Of a stretch of DNA of 50,950 nucleotides, positions 1 to 8,253 are shown in pieces. The translations under genes were made by a program, and so were the position numbers. The number at the start of each line of letters is the position of its first letter. The first letter of the stretch is position 1. Source of the DNA: Myxococcales bacterium (lineage in GTDB: Bacteria > Myxococcota > Myxococcia > Myxococcales > Myxococcaceae); contig JAUXRI010000170.1 in the NCBI GenBank assembly GCA_030681895.1, forward strand, positions 1 to 50,950, written 5' to 3'. The notes under the pieces were generated by a model. That model was not told the origin of the DNA. It saw only the letters and a list, made by a program, of their open reading frames with translations, and made no database searches.

Positions 1-419
1 TGCTCAAGCTGGGCGGCGAGCTGCTCTGGAGAGGCGAACACGGTGCCGGTCGTCCCGAGCCTTCGCGACAGCCGCACGTCGACGAACCGCCGCGCGTCGG
101 CCTGCTCCAGCGCACGCAAGACCGTCGCCAGTGAGTCCACCAGGGCTGCGGAGTCGGCCTTCAGCTTCGCCGCCAGCCGCGATTCCAGCTGCGCGACGAG
201 CGTCGAGGATCGGCTCAGCTCGACCCCGAAGCGCTTCACGGCCGCGTTCGCTGCTTCCTTCACACGCGCATCGGTCGCCAGGCTCAGCACGTCGTCCGCC
301 GACGCGTTGAGGAGCCGCGAGCCATCGGTCTCGACCTCGCTCCCAGAGGGAATGGCGTCGACCCGGGCGTTCGCGACGAGGCGCGGTCCTCCATGGGGCA
401 GGGCGAGGCTGAGCGACAT
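1..419 (-). CDS. Hypothetical protein, N-terminal part only (runs off the left edge)
   Basis: An open frame starts at an ATG whose complement is at 417-419 and stays open to base 1, so about 139 residues are visible and the C-terminus is missing. The protein begins MSLSLALPHGGPRLVANARV and continues as an alternating charged/hydrophobic, probably alpha-helical sequence with many Ala, Leu, Arg and Glu, such as the stretch LESRLAAKLKADSAALVDSL. I see no signal peptide, membrane segment or recognisable motif. I prefer this frame to the others here because it reads as normal protein composition, while the overlapping plus-strand frame is Ser/Arg-rich shadow sequence. It diverges from rplC across about 157 bases, which must hold both promoters. 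The function is unknown; a coiled-coil or helical-bundle protein is possible. Confidence 0.6.
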   Translation of the reverse strand, partial: MSLSLALPHGGPRLVANARVDAIPSGSEVETDGSRLLNASADDVLSLATDARVKEAANAAVKRFGVELSRSSTLVAQLESRLAAKLKADSAALVDSLATVLRALEQADARRFVDVRLSRRLGTTGTVFASPEQLAAQLE

Positions 420-576
420 GGAGGCCTTGTACCAAGGTTGGACTCTCCAAAGGCAGCGGCAGCTTGCGTGAGCCCAAGGCCCCTGCTATCCGCGCGGCCC
501 GCTCGGAATTTATCTGAGCTGACGCACCGCACCTCTGGGCCTTTGCCCCACGTGCGAGAGAAAGAACGGAAACACC

Positions 577-1242
577 ATGAAGGGTCTCATCGGTAAAAAA
601 GTCGGCATGACGCAGGTCTTCAACGACGAAGGCAACGTCGTTCCTGTGACGGTCATCGACATCACCTCCTGCGAGGTCGTCGGGCACCGCACCATGGAGA
701 AGGACCAGTACACGGCCGTCATCCTCGGCATCAAGGACGCCAAGCCCAAGCACCTGACCAAGGCGCAGGCCGGTAACTTCAAGAAGGCGGGCGCCAACCC
801 CAAGCGCATCGTTCGCGAGTTCCGCGTCGACGCCGCTGACCTGGCGAACTTCACGATCGGCCAGCCGGTGAACGCCGGAGCGCTCTTCAAGAAGGGCGAG
901 CTGGTCGACGTCACGGGCATCACCAAGGGCCGTGGCTTCCAGGGCGTGGTCAAGCGCTGGGGCTTCCGCGGCTTCGGTCAGACCCACGGTACGCACGAGT
1001 ACCGCAAGCACCCGGGCGCGATCGGTCAGCGCAAGACGCCGGGCCGCGTGTACCCGAACAAGAAGCTCCCCGGTCACTACGGCGTGGAGCAGGTGACGGT
1101 GCAGAACCTGCTCGTCGCTGACGTGCTCGCCGACAAGGGCATCATCCTCATCAAGGGCGGCGTCGCCGGCCACAACGAAGGCCTCGTCGTCGTGAAGCCC
1201 TCGGTCAAGCTGGCCCTGCGCGCGAAGCACGGCAAGAAGTAA
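577..1242 (+). CDS. rplC: 50S ribosomal protein L3
   Basis: Ribosomal protein L3 binds 23S rRNA early in large-subunit assembly and reaches toward the peptidyl-transferase centre. The 221-residue product has the family start MKGLIGKKVGMTQVFNDEG and the signature GRGFQGVVKRWGFRGFGQTH, followed by the HEYRKHPGAIG variant of the central loop. Its length is close to the usual 205-220. A purine-rich AGAAAGAACGG precedes the ATG. In most bacteria rplC lies in the S10 operon between rpsJ and rplD. Here it stands alone, with a divergent hypothetical gene upstream and a lipoprotein gene 16 bases downstream that may share its transcript. Whether the genome carries a second rplC cannot be seen from this window. 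Confidence 0.97.
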   Translation: MKGLIGKKVGMTQVFNDEGNVVPVTVIDITSCEVVGHRTMEKDQYTAVILGIKDAKPKHLTKAQAGNFKKAGANPKRIVREFRVDAADLANFTIGQPVNAGALFKKGELVDVTGITKGRGFQGVVKRWGFRGFGQTHGTHEYRKHPGAIGQRKTPGRVYPNKKLPGHYGVEQVTVQNLLVADVLADKGIILIKGGVAGHNEGLVVVKPSVKLALRAKHGKK

Positions 1243-1258
1243 GTCGGGAGACCACTCG

Positions 1259-3070
1259 ATGCGCGGGACGCAATCGCCGGCAACGTTGATCCGCGCTCTC
1301 GCCATCGGACTCGTCTCACTGCTCGCAGGGTGCAGTCCCACCACGCGAGTGACGCTGCTCAACCTCGGCGACGCCTGCACTCCAGGAGACACGTTCGCCG
1401 AGTGTCGTGACGGCCTGTGCATCGCGCTCGACAATCAGTCGGGCTTTTGCACCAGCCAGTGCACCGACACCTGCCCCGATGGCTTCGTCTGCGAAGGCGC
1501 CGGTCGCTACGGCCGCATCTGCAAGGCGCTCCAGGGCTGCAAAACGAACGTCGACTGCCCTGCCGGCCACACCTGCAACCCCGAGACGGGGAACTGCTTC
1601 ATTCAGGTGTCGCGCGCGCTGTGTTCTCCCTGTCAGGACGTCTCGCAGTGCCCCACCGGCGGCGCCTGTTTCAAGGCCATCGGCTCGGGAGAGCAGTTCT
1701 GCACCGGCCCCTGTGGCGCTGCTGATGCGTGCCCGTCGGGGTCGACGTGCCGAGAGATTCCCGCTGGCCGCGACAACGCCCTCGTCAAGCAGTGCGTGCC
1801 CGCGAACGAGACCTGCAACGCCGGCCGTGCGCTCTGTGACGCCTGCGCAGGCGACGACGAATGCGGCGGCCCGTTCGATCTCTGCGTTCGCAACATCGTC
1901 TCGAACGAGACCTTCTGCGGCCGCGACTGCAACCCCGCCAAGAACGTCTGCCCGATGGCCGGCTGCGACCCCACCTCGCTCGACAACGCGCAGAACCCCG
2001 AGTGTCCGTCGGGCTTCTCGTGCGTGAACCTCAAGTCGCCGGCAGCAGAAGCAGGGAAGGGCCCCTACCAGTGCGTGCCCAACTCGAACACCTGCAAGGG
2101 CTACTGCGACCCGGCGCGCGATCTCGGCCAGCTCTCGAACCAGTGCGGCATCGGCCGGCTCTGTCAGGCCGGAACCTGCCAGCCCGCGCTCGATGGACGC
2201 CAGTGCTCGCCGTGCAGCAACAACGACGACTGCCGGCGTGGCGGGTTCACCGAGAACCGCTGCATCGTCAACGACTGCGCGAGCTGCCCCTTCAAGGGCG
2301 AGTCGTTCTGCTCCACCCCGTGCCTCGACGACAACGCCTGCGTGCGCTCGTACGGAACCGGCTTCGTCTGCAAGGACGTGACGGACCCGACCGGGCCGAC
2401 GCGGAAGTACTGCATGCCGCAGCGCGGCTCCTGCAAAGGCGGCCTCAAGCGCCTCGGAGAAGACTGCAACACCCAGGGCGCCTTCGACTGCTTGACCGGC
2501 GTGTGCGTGAAGGCCGGCGTCAACGCGTTCTGCTCCAACACCTGCACGCTCGACAGCCAGTGCGGAGACACGCGCTATCGCTGCTGTGAGTCCTCGACCA
2601 ACGGCTACGACTGCTCGCCCGAGAAGCGGACCGCGGCGGGGCCTGCCAGCGGCTCAGGCGTGTGCGCTCCCATCGGCGGCCTCTTCGGAGACGACTGCAC
2701 GCCTGGCCGTCCTCCCTGCCAATCCGGCACGTGCCTCGATCTCGGCACGGCCCGGGTCTGCAGCGTGACGTGCCCGACCGGCACCTGTCCCATGGGCTTC
2801 GCCTGCCGCAAGGCGCAGCGGAGCACTGCAGCTGATCAGACCGTCGACGTCTGCTTCCCCTCTGGCGGCGGCGGTGCGGGCGCGAGCTGCACCTTCGGCC
2901 CAGCGGCCTGCGAGACCGGCCTCTGCATTCGCAAGGACTCAGGCCCCATCTGCACCCAGCCCTGCACGTCGGACGCTGACTGCCCGATGGAGTGGCTCTG
3001 CGACACGCTCGCGACCGTCGACGGCAAGTCCGTTCAGGCCTGTCTGCCTCCGGCGCTCCAGGAAGGCTGA
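1259..3070 (+). CDS. Large cysteine-rich lipoprotein (position corresponds roughly to GltK of Myxococcus)
   Basis: The 603-residue product starts with a lipoprotein signal ending in the lipobox LLAGC (Cys about residue 25), so it should be lipidated and probably reaches the outer membrane. The rest is a string of short cysteine-rich modules of the type DxCxPGxxCxxGxCxxxxxxxFCTxxC, each ending near GFxC or FCxxxC. Such modules suggest a disulfide-stabilised, elongated exported protein and are common in myxobacterial surface lipoproteins. A GGGAG precedes the ATG, 16 bases after rplC. It comes before the VWA lipoprotein and the beta-barrel genes. In M. xanthus the G1 locus begins with gltK, an outer-membrane lipoprotein, so by position this could be the counterpart. 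I do not recognise GltK from sequence and leave the symbol blank. Confidence 0.85.
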   Translation: MRGTQSPATLIRALAIGLVSLLAGCSPTTRVTLLNLGDACTPGDTFAECRDGLCIALDNQSGFCTSQCTDTCPDGFVCEGAGRYGRICKALQGCKTNVDCPAGHTCNPETGNCFIQVSRALCSPCQDVSQCPTGGACFKAIGSGEQFCTGPCGAADACPSGSTCREIPAGRDNALVKQCVPANETCNAGRALCDACAGDDECGGPFDLCVRNIVSNETFCGRDCNPAKNVCPMAGCDPTSLDNAQNPECPSGFSCVNLKSPAAEAGKGPYQCVPNSNTCKGYCDPARDLGQLSNQCGIGRLCQAGTCQPALDGRQCSPCSNNDDCRRGGFTENRCIVNDCASCPFKGESFCSTPCLDDNACVRSYGTGFVCKDVTDPTGPTRKYCMPQRGSCKGGLKRLGEDCNTQGAFDCLTGVCVKAGVNAFCSNTCTLDSQCGDTRYRCCESSTNGYDCSPEKRTAAGPASGSGVCAPIGGLFGDDCTPGRPPCQSGTCLDLGTARVCSVTCPTGTCPMGFACRKAQRSTAADQTVDVCFPSGGGGAGASCTFGPAACETGLCIRKDSGPICTQPCTSDADCPMEWLCDTLATVDGKSVQACLPPALQEG

Positions 3071-3079
3071 GCGCCGCCT

Positions 3080-3108
3080 GGTTTCTCACCGGCTGAGACC
3101 TTGTTTTT
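3080..3108 (+). terminator. Candidate intrinsic terminator or attenuator after the cysteine-rich lipoprotein gene
   Basis: An imperfect hairpin pairs GGTTTCTCA (3080-3088) with TGAGACC (3094-3100) around the loop CCGGC, with two bulged T residues. It is followed directly by TTGTTTTT, with a second T-run at 3114-3122. The stem is modest, so termination may be partial. It would separate the rplC/lipoprotein transcript from the VWA gene, which starts 55 bases further on. Confidence 0.4.
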
Positions 3109-3163
3109 CTGGCTGTTTTTTCCGTAGGTGGGTGTGCTAGCACCGCGCACCTTTCCGACCCCG

Positions 3164-4618
3164 ATGCGTGCGTCTGCTGTCAAGCTGCTTGTCCTCCTGG
3201 CTTCGCTCGGCGTGGCGGCTTCGGCGTGTCGCGATGACCAGAGAACCCGGCGAGTCCTCGAGGCGTTCGTCATCGTGCCCGGCACTCCGAGCGTCGACGA
3301 GAAGGCGCCGCAGGTCGAGACGGATCCCACGCGCGCCACCGACATGTTCTCGGTCAACGTGCCTCGCCAGTGCGACACCTTCACGCAGCTGTCCGTGCGC
3401 AAGGTCGACATCCTCTGGGTCGTCGACTCCTCAGGCTCGATGGGCCCAAAGCAGCAGCGCCTCGCCGCCAACTTCCAGGGCTTCATCAACCAGCTCGTCG
3501 CCGCGATGCCGCCGATCGACTTCCACATCGCCGTCACCAACACCGACACCGATGATCCCGCGACGCGCGGCCGGCTGCGGCAGTGGAACCTTGGCGCCCT
3601 GCGCGACGACTTCATCTCGTGCGCTCCCGACATGCAGGGAACCGTGGTCTGCAATACGGGCGGCAACACCGCGACGGCCGTCATGGCCTTCAACCAGATG
3701 GCGCAGGTCGGCACCTCGGGCAGCCCGCAGGAGCGTGGCCTCTTCGCGGCGTACCTGGCGCTCACCAACCCGCTCAACCTCTCGACCGAAGCGGTGGTTC
3801 GTTTCGTTCGCCCCGAGGCCGCGCTGTACGTCGTCTTCGTGTCCGATGAAGACGACGCGTCGTGCACGCCGTTGACGCGCCAGCCGGTCTGCACCGCCGA
3901 CCCGGGCTGCCGCTGCGCGAACGACCAGATCCTCACCGCCGCTGGCAACTGGGGCTCGACCGACTACTTCACGCGCTTCTTCGAGACGTACAAAGGGTAC
4001 GGCAACGGCGACGCGGTGGCGGTCGCGGCGATCACGGCGATCGACCCCGACGCTGGAGTGCCTTCGCAGTTCGGCGACCCGAGCCCGCACGTCGGCTGCT
4101 GCCGCAACCAGCGTGATCCCGACGCGGGCTGCCCGACGAGCGGCACCAACGACGGCGGCCTCGAGATCGCCTACTTCGGCAGCCGCTACGTGCAAGTCGC
4201 CGCGCAGACGGGTGGGGTGGCGGTCGACATCTGCCAGAACGACTTCTCAGGAGCGCTGGCCTCGCTCGGCTTCTCGGCCTCTGGCCTGCGTCGCGAGTTC
4301 CGCCTGACGCGTGGCCCCGACGTGCGCCCGCTCAACGGCGTGGCGCGAGGGCTCGAGGCCTTCGTCTCGCCTCCGACTTCGATGATGTGCATGGTCGACG
4401 GGAACTGCCCCATCGATCAGTTCTGCCGAAACGGCCGCTGTGCGCGGCGCGTCGAGGTGCGTACCGATGGTCCGACGAATGGTGCGCAGTACGTGCAGTG
4501 CGATCTCGCGGGCCTTCGCAACATGGTCCGCTTCGAGGGCACGTCGGTGCCCGAATCCTTGAGCACGGTCGAGGTCTGCTACGACGTGCTCGCGAATTTC
4601 CAGACGACCTGTCCTTAG
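3164..4618 (+). CDS. VWA-domain lipoprotein, CglB-like candidate surface adhesin
   Basis: I chose the ATG at 3164 (484 residues) over an upstream GTG because it directly begins a lipoprotein signal, MRASAVKLLVLLASLGVAAS, followed by the lipidated Cys. A von Willebrand A domain follows: KVDILWVVDSSGSMG gives the metal-ion-dependent adhesion site DxSxS at residues 88-92, and VVFVSDEDD is a later strand. The C-terminal half has paired cysteines, including a short module around CMVDGNCPIDQFC. In M. xanthus the VWA lipoprotein CglB is the gliding adhesin and depends on the Glt outer-membrane proteins. Here a VWA lipoprotein sits immediately before gltB- and gltA-like genes, 12 bases from the first, which suggests a similar partnership. 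Orthology to CglB is inferred from architecture and context only. Confidence 0.85.
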   Translation: MRASAVKLLVLLASLGVAASACRDDQRTRRVLEAFVIVPGTPSVDEKAPQVETDPTRATDMFSVNVPRQCDTFTQLSVRKVDILWVVDSSGSMGPKQQRLAANFQGFINQLVAAMPPIDFHIAVTNTDTDDPATRGRLRQWNLGALRDDFISCAPDMQGTVVCNTGGNTATAVMAFNQMAQVGTSGSPQERGLFAAYLALTNPLNLSTEAVVRFVRPEAALYVVFVSDEDDASCTPLTRQPVCTADPGCRCANDQILTAAGNWGSTDYFTRFFETYKGYGNGDAVAVAAITAIDPDAGVPSQFGDPSPHVGCCRNQRDPDAGCPTSGTNDGGLEIAYFGSRYVQVAAQTGGVAVDICQNDFSGALASLGFSASGLRREFRLTRGPDVRPLNGVARGLEAFVSPPTSMMCMVDGNCPIDQFCRNGRCARRVEVRTDGPTNGAQYVQCDLAGLRNMVRFEGTSVPESLSTVEVCYDVLANFQTTCP

Positions 4619-4630
4619 AGCCGAGGTGCC

Positions 4631-5416
4631 ATGAGCGTTCGAAATGTGTTCCAGGTGAGTGCGCTGTCGCTGGTGATGCTGGCCAGCAGCGCGTGGGCCC
4701 AGTCGGCAGAGGACGAGGCGGAGCTCGTCGAGAAGGTGGCGGTGCGTAACCGTCTCTTCAACGTCGAGAAGCGCTGGGAGGTCGGCGGCAACGTCGGCTT
4801 CACGCTGCTTCCGCGGCTGACCGATCACTACAACCTCAACGTGTCGGTCGGGTACAACGTCGCCGAGTGGCTCGGCCTCGAGCTGCGCGCCGGCTACGCC
4901 ATCTCGCGCCAGACGTCGCTCGCCGACCAGGTGAAGCAGGCGTTCCTCACGCAGATGAACCTGCCGCGCATCAACGACTTCTCCGACCTCTGGCAGATGA
5001 CCGCCAACGGCGTCGTCGGCGTGCGCTTCCAGCCGATCTACGGAAAGCTGAACCTGCTCGCCGAGCTGCCCGTGCACTTCCAGCTCTACTTCTGGGCGGG
5101 CGGCGGCGCGGGTCTGTTCAACCGCGAGTCGCTGCTCATCTGTCTGCAGCGCACCGGCAGCGGCTGTGGCCAATACTTCAACGAGACCAAGGTCAGCCCC
5201 ATCGTCTCCCTGGCGCTCGGGTTCCGGTTCTTCATCGCCGAGAAGCACGCCGTTCGGCTCGAGGCGCGCACCTGGTCGTTCCTCGACTCGTACTTCGTGA
5301 ACGTCGACCGCGCGAACGTCAGCGCGGCGAACCCGACGGCAGGCGGCATGGAGTCGCGTGACGCCGGCATCACGACCATCAGCCAGATCGATCTCGGCTA
5401 CAGCTTCGTCTTCTGA
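4631..5416 (+). CDS. gltB: Outer-membrane beta-barrel protein, GltB/NfsB-like
   Basis: The 261-residue product has a cleavable signal peptide ending near SSAWA/QS. Amphipathic strands alternate throughout, for example VGGNVGFTLLPRL, YNLNVSVGYNV and GLELRAGYAI, and the protein ends in the aromatic residue expected of an outer-membrane barrel (LGYSFVF). This matches the small barrel family seen in myxobacteria. In M. xanthus GltB and GltA are paired outer-membrane barrels of the gliding complex, in the order gltB-gltA-gltC. The two barrels and the TPR gene here follow the same order, so this one is assigned as GltB-like by synteny. Spacing to the neighbours is 12 and 16 bases, indicating an operon. 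The A/B assignment could be swapped. Confidence 0.75.
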   Translation: MSVRNVFQVSALSLVMLASSAWAQSAEDEAELVEKVAVRNRLFNVEKRWEVGGNVGFTLLPRLTDHYNLNVSVGYNVAEWLGLELRAGYAISRQTSLADQVKQAFLTQMNLPRINDFSDLWQMTANGVVGVRFQPIYGKLNLLAELPVHFQLYFWAGGGAGLFNRESLLICLQRTGSGCGQYFNETKVSPIVSLALGFRFFIAEKHAVRLEARTWSFLDSYFVNVDRANVSAANPTAGGMESRDAGITTISQIDLGYSFVF

Positions 5417-5432
5417 GGACGTCCAAAACACC

Positions 5433-6542
5433 ATGCGCACGACTCTCCTCCTCGCTGTTGTGATGTTCCTCGCCAGCACCGCCTCTGCGGCGGTGCCGGT
5501 GGTCGCTCCTTCGCTGGTGCTGAGCCAGGCTGCTGGCGCGCCCCCCGCGGCTGATGACGATGAAGATGATCCGGTGCCCACGCCCGACGCGAAGCCCGAT
5601 GCGCCGGCGACCACCACGCCGACCACGCCGGCGGCCACCACCACGCCGGCCGCGACCACGGCTCCGGCTGCGGGCCCCGCGCCTGTGGCTCCAGCCGAGT
5701 CGATGAAGCTCGTCAACGGCGCGCCGCTCTTCAACCCCAACGTCGGCGTGCACATCGTCGAGCAGAAGCGCTTCTCTGACTCGGGCCGCTTCGAGGTGAC
5801 CCTCTACCCGGTGTCGCTGCAGGTGAACGGCAAGTTCACCCAGCACTTCGGCACCATGGGCCAGCTCACGTACCACCTGCAGGAGAACTTCGGCCTCATG
5901 ATCACCGGCGGCGGCAACTGGTTCAACTCGGAGTCCTCGCTCAACGGCGAGCTCGTCGAGAAGGCCCGCGTCGAAGCCCAGGCTGCCTCGTCGCTGCTGT
6001 GGACGTGGGGCGTGATGGGCGGCGTCGAGGTGACGCCGTTCTACGGCAAGTTCGCCTTCTTCGGAGACACGCTGGCCCAGTTCTCGATCGTGCTCAACGG
6101 CGGCGCCGGCATCGGCGGAACCCGTCACCAGCTCAAGCCCGAGAGCGCCCGGCAGGACGGCACCGTCTCTCCCGCCACGTACGGCGACACGGGCTCCCGC
6201 TTCATGGCCGGCCTCGGCGCGGGCTTCCGCCTGCAGCTCGGCCAGCGCTTCGCCTTCCGCCTCGAGGTTCGTGACGTCGTCTACACGGCGCGCGTCGAGC
6301 GCGTGAACGGCTGTGGTGTCGACGACCTGCGCGCGATGGACAACGCGCTCCGTGGTGGCCGCCCCGTGACGAGCGCGATGGTCCTCCCCGGGTGCCGCGT
6401 CGATACCTTCGACGGAACGGATCCCGACACGGGGCTCAAGCGCTCCAACGACGTTCCGCTCGCCCTCGGCCTCGTCCGCAACCCGTCGTCGGACGTGCTC
6501 AACAACGTCGGCCTCTACGCCGGCATCTCGTTCCTGTTCTGA
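5433..6542 (+). CDS. gltA: Outer-membrane beta-barrel protein with Pro/Thr-rich N-terminal linker, GltA/NfsA-like
   Basis: The ATG at 5433 gives 369 residues with a signal peptide (MRTTLLLAVVMFLASTASAA). A low-complexity linker rich in Pro, Thr and Ala, with ATTTP-type repeats at roughly residues 45-90, comes before a beta-barrel of alternating strands (FEVTLYPVSLQVNGKF, LTYHLQENFGLMITGGGNW). The protein ends LYAGISFLF, with the terminal Phe typical of barrels recognised by the BAM complex. The mature N-terminal linker probably lies in the periplasm. By gene order it corresponds to GltA, the partner of GltB. The preceding gene ends 16 bases upstream and the next starts 15 bases downstream. 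Confidence 0.75.
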   Translation: MRTTLLLAVVMFLASTASAAVPVVAPSLVLSQAAGAPPAADDDEDDPVPTPDAKPDAPATTTPTTPAATTTPAATTAPAAGPAPVAPAESMKLVNGAPLFNPNVGVHIVEQKRFSDSGRFEVTLYPVSLQVNGKFTQHFGTMGQLTYHLQENFGLMITGGGNWFNSESSLNGELVEKARVEAQAASSLLWTWGVMGGVEVTPFYGKFAFFGDTLAQFSIVLNGGAGIGGTRHQLKPESARQDGTVSPATYGDTGSRFMAGLGAGFRLQLGQRFAFRLEVRDVVYTARVERVNGCGVDDLRAMDNALRGGRPVTSAMVLPGCRVDTFDGTDPDTGLKRSNDVPLALGLVRNPSSDVLNNVGLYAGISFLF

Positions 6543-6557
6543 TCGGTGACCATCACA

Positions 6558-8096
6558 ATGACTCGCGCACTCACGCTCGTTGCTCTGCTCACCGCGTTCG
6601 TCGCCTCGGCGCAGGACCTGGCCACCTACAACAAGGCGCTGTCGGCCTATAACGGTGGCTCGTTCGAGGACTCGGCGAAGCTCTTCTACGACGTCTACAA
6701 CACCACCACCGACAACGACCTGAAGCTGAAGGCCGAGTACTACCTGGCCTCGAGCTTCCAGCGGCAGAACCTGCCGTTCACGGCGTTCGTCTTCTACAGC
6801 CCCATCCTGAAGGCCGGCCCGGCGCACCCGTTCCACGGCAAGGCGGTCGAGGCGCTCGTGACGCTGCAGGAGCAGCTCAACGACGACTACCTGATCCCCT
6901 CGCAGCTCAATAACCTCTACGACAAGTTCGCCGAGGCGTGGGCCACGCTGCCGCTCGAGGTGCTCTCGCGCATCAACTACCTCATCGGCCGCATCGCGCA
7001 CCGCAAGGGCAAGCTCGACGAGTCGAAGCAGTTCCTCGAGGCCGTTCCCGACACCAGCCAGGTCTACGCGAAGTCGCTCTACCTTCAGGGCATCGCGCTG
7101 TCCGACCCGCGCTATCCCGCGACCAGCGAAGACGAGAAGCGCAAGCACCAGGAAGAGGCCGTCGAGATCTTCGAGAAGGTGCTCAAGATCGACCCGCGCG
7201 CGAAGATGATGGACCTCGGCGAGATCCAGCAACTCGCCAACCTCGGCCTCGGTCGCGTGCAGTACGGCCTGGGCAACTTCGACAAGGCCGTGCGCGCCTA
7301 CGAGAAGATCCCCCGCTTCTCGAAGTACTGGGACCAGTCGCTGTTCGAGAACGGCTTCGCGCGGTTCCAGAACGATGACTACGGCGGCGGGCTCGGCTCG
7401 CTCCAGGCCCTCTACGCGCCGCAGTTCGCCGGTGCCTTCCAGCCCGAGTCGTACGTGCTGACGTCGACGATCTACTACTTCGCCTGCCTCTACGAAGAGT
7501 CGAAGGCTGCGCTCGTCGAGTACGAGAACATCTACCTGCCGCAGGCCGAAGCGCTGAAGAAGGTCGTCGAGGGCGAAGCGAAGGACAACACCTTCTACTT
7601 CAAGCTCGTCGAGGCGAACGATCCCGACAAGCTCCCCAAGCCCGTCCTCAACTGGGTGCGTTCGAACGAGCGCATGCTCGGCCTCTTCTCGATGCTCAAG
7701 GCCATCGACGCCGAGAAGGCCACCATCGACAACATTCAGTCGTGGAAGAGCGCCAAGCTCTCGGCCGAGCTCATCTCGTACCTCGATCAGAACCGGGGCA
7801 CGCTCGAGCAGGTCGCCGGACAGACCGCGAAGAACCGCATCCAGGAGGCCTACCGCACCATCAAGGGCTTCGCGGACCAGGCCGAAATCATCCGCTTCGA
7901 GGTCGCCAAGGCCGAGACGGAGTTCGCCGAGACCGGCAGCGATCAGAGCTCGGTGCTCAAGAAGCAGACGCTCTACCGCCCGCAGATGCCCGCAGAGAAC
8001 TGGAACTACTGGAAGTTCCAGGGCGAGTTCTGGCGCGACGAGATCGGCTACTACCAGTACACGCTCAAGAAGGGCTGCCCGGTCGGGAAGAACTGA
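6558..8096 (+). CDS. gltC: Periplasmic TPR protein, GltC/NfsC-like
   Basis: The ATG at 6558 (512 residues) is preferred to an in-frame GTG 12 bases upstream because it starts a compact signal peptide, MTRALTLVALLTAFVASAQ. The mature protein is helical, with repeated TPR-like units such as YNKALSAYNGGSFEDSAKLF, EEAVEIFEKVLKIDP and NFDKAVRAYEKIP. There is no membrane helix, so it should be a soluble periplasmic scaffold. In M. xanthus GltC follows gltA in the G1 locus and connects outer-membrane and periplasmic parts of the gliding complex. Here it also follows the gltA-like gene, and a strong terminator comes right after it. The assignment rests on architecture and order. Confidence 0.75.
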   Translation: MTRALTLVALLTAFVASAQDLATYNKALSAYNGGSFEDSAKLFYDVYNTTTDNDLKLKAEYYLASSFQRQNLPFTAFVFYSPILKAGPAHPFHGKAVEALVTLQEQLNDDYLIPSQLNNLYDKFAEAWATLPLEVLSRINYLIGRIAHRKGKLDESKQFLEAVPDTSQVYAKSLYLQGIALSDPRYPATSEDEKRKHQEEAVEIFEKVLKIDPRAKMMDLGEIQQLANLGLGRVQYGLGNFDKAVRAYEKIPRFSKYWDQSLFENGFARFQNDDYGGGLGSLQALYAPQFAGAFQPESYVLTSTIYYFACLYEESKAALVEYENIYLPQAEALKKVVEGEAKDNTFYFKLVEANDPDKLPKPVLNWVRSNERMLGLFSMLKAIDAEKATIDNIQSWKSAKLSAELISYLDQNRGTLEQVAGQTAKNRIQEAYRTIKGFADQAEIIRFEVAKAETEFAETGSDQSSVLKKQTLYRPQMPAENWNYWKFQGEFWRDEIGYYQYTLKKGCPVGKN

Positions 8097-8154
8097 CCGC
8101 AGAACCATTCGGGCGTGGCCGGCGTCCAAGTCGGCCGAAACGCTCACGTTTCAC

Positions 8155-8185
8155 GGGTGCTGGCTCCGGCTGGCACCCTTTCTTT
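8155..8185 (+). terminator. Intrinsic terminator between gltC-like and gltD-like genes
   Basis: GGGTGC (8155-8160) pairs with GCACCC (8173-8178), and the pairing continues through TGGC with GCTG to a TCCG tetraloop. The hairpin is followed by TTTCTTT (8179-8185). This is a compact GC-rich stem with a stable UNCG-type loop. It splits the run into an upstream outer-membrane module and a downstream TPR/inner-membrane module. Confidence 0.75.
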
Positions 8186-8253
8186 CGATCAAACGCGTGG
8201 TGTAGGTTCCGCGCGCTTTCGCCGAGTTTGATTCATCTGAAGGAGTGCCTCAC

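Noticed and set aside
4..1434. Long minus-strand frame opposite rplC and flanks
   Set aside because: It runs antisense to the clearly real rplC and has Arg/Ala/Leu/Val shadow composition. Only the separate frame ending at 419 reads as a real protein.
5379..8147. Minus-strand frame of 922 codons opposite the gltA/gltC-like genes
   Set aside because: Leu/Val/Arg/Glu/Asp-rich sequence without motifs, typical of antisense frames in high-GC DNA. The plus strand has signal peptides, operon spacing and known architecture.
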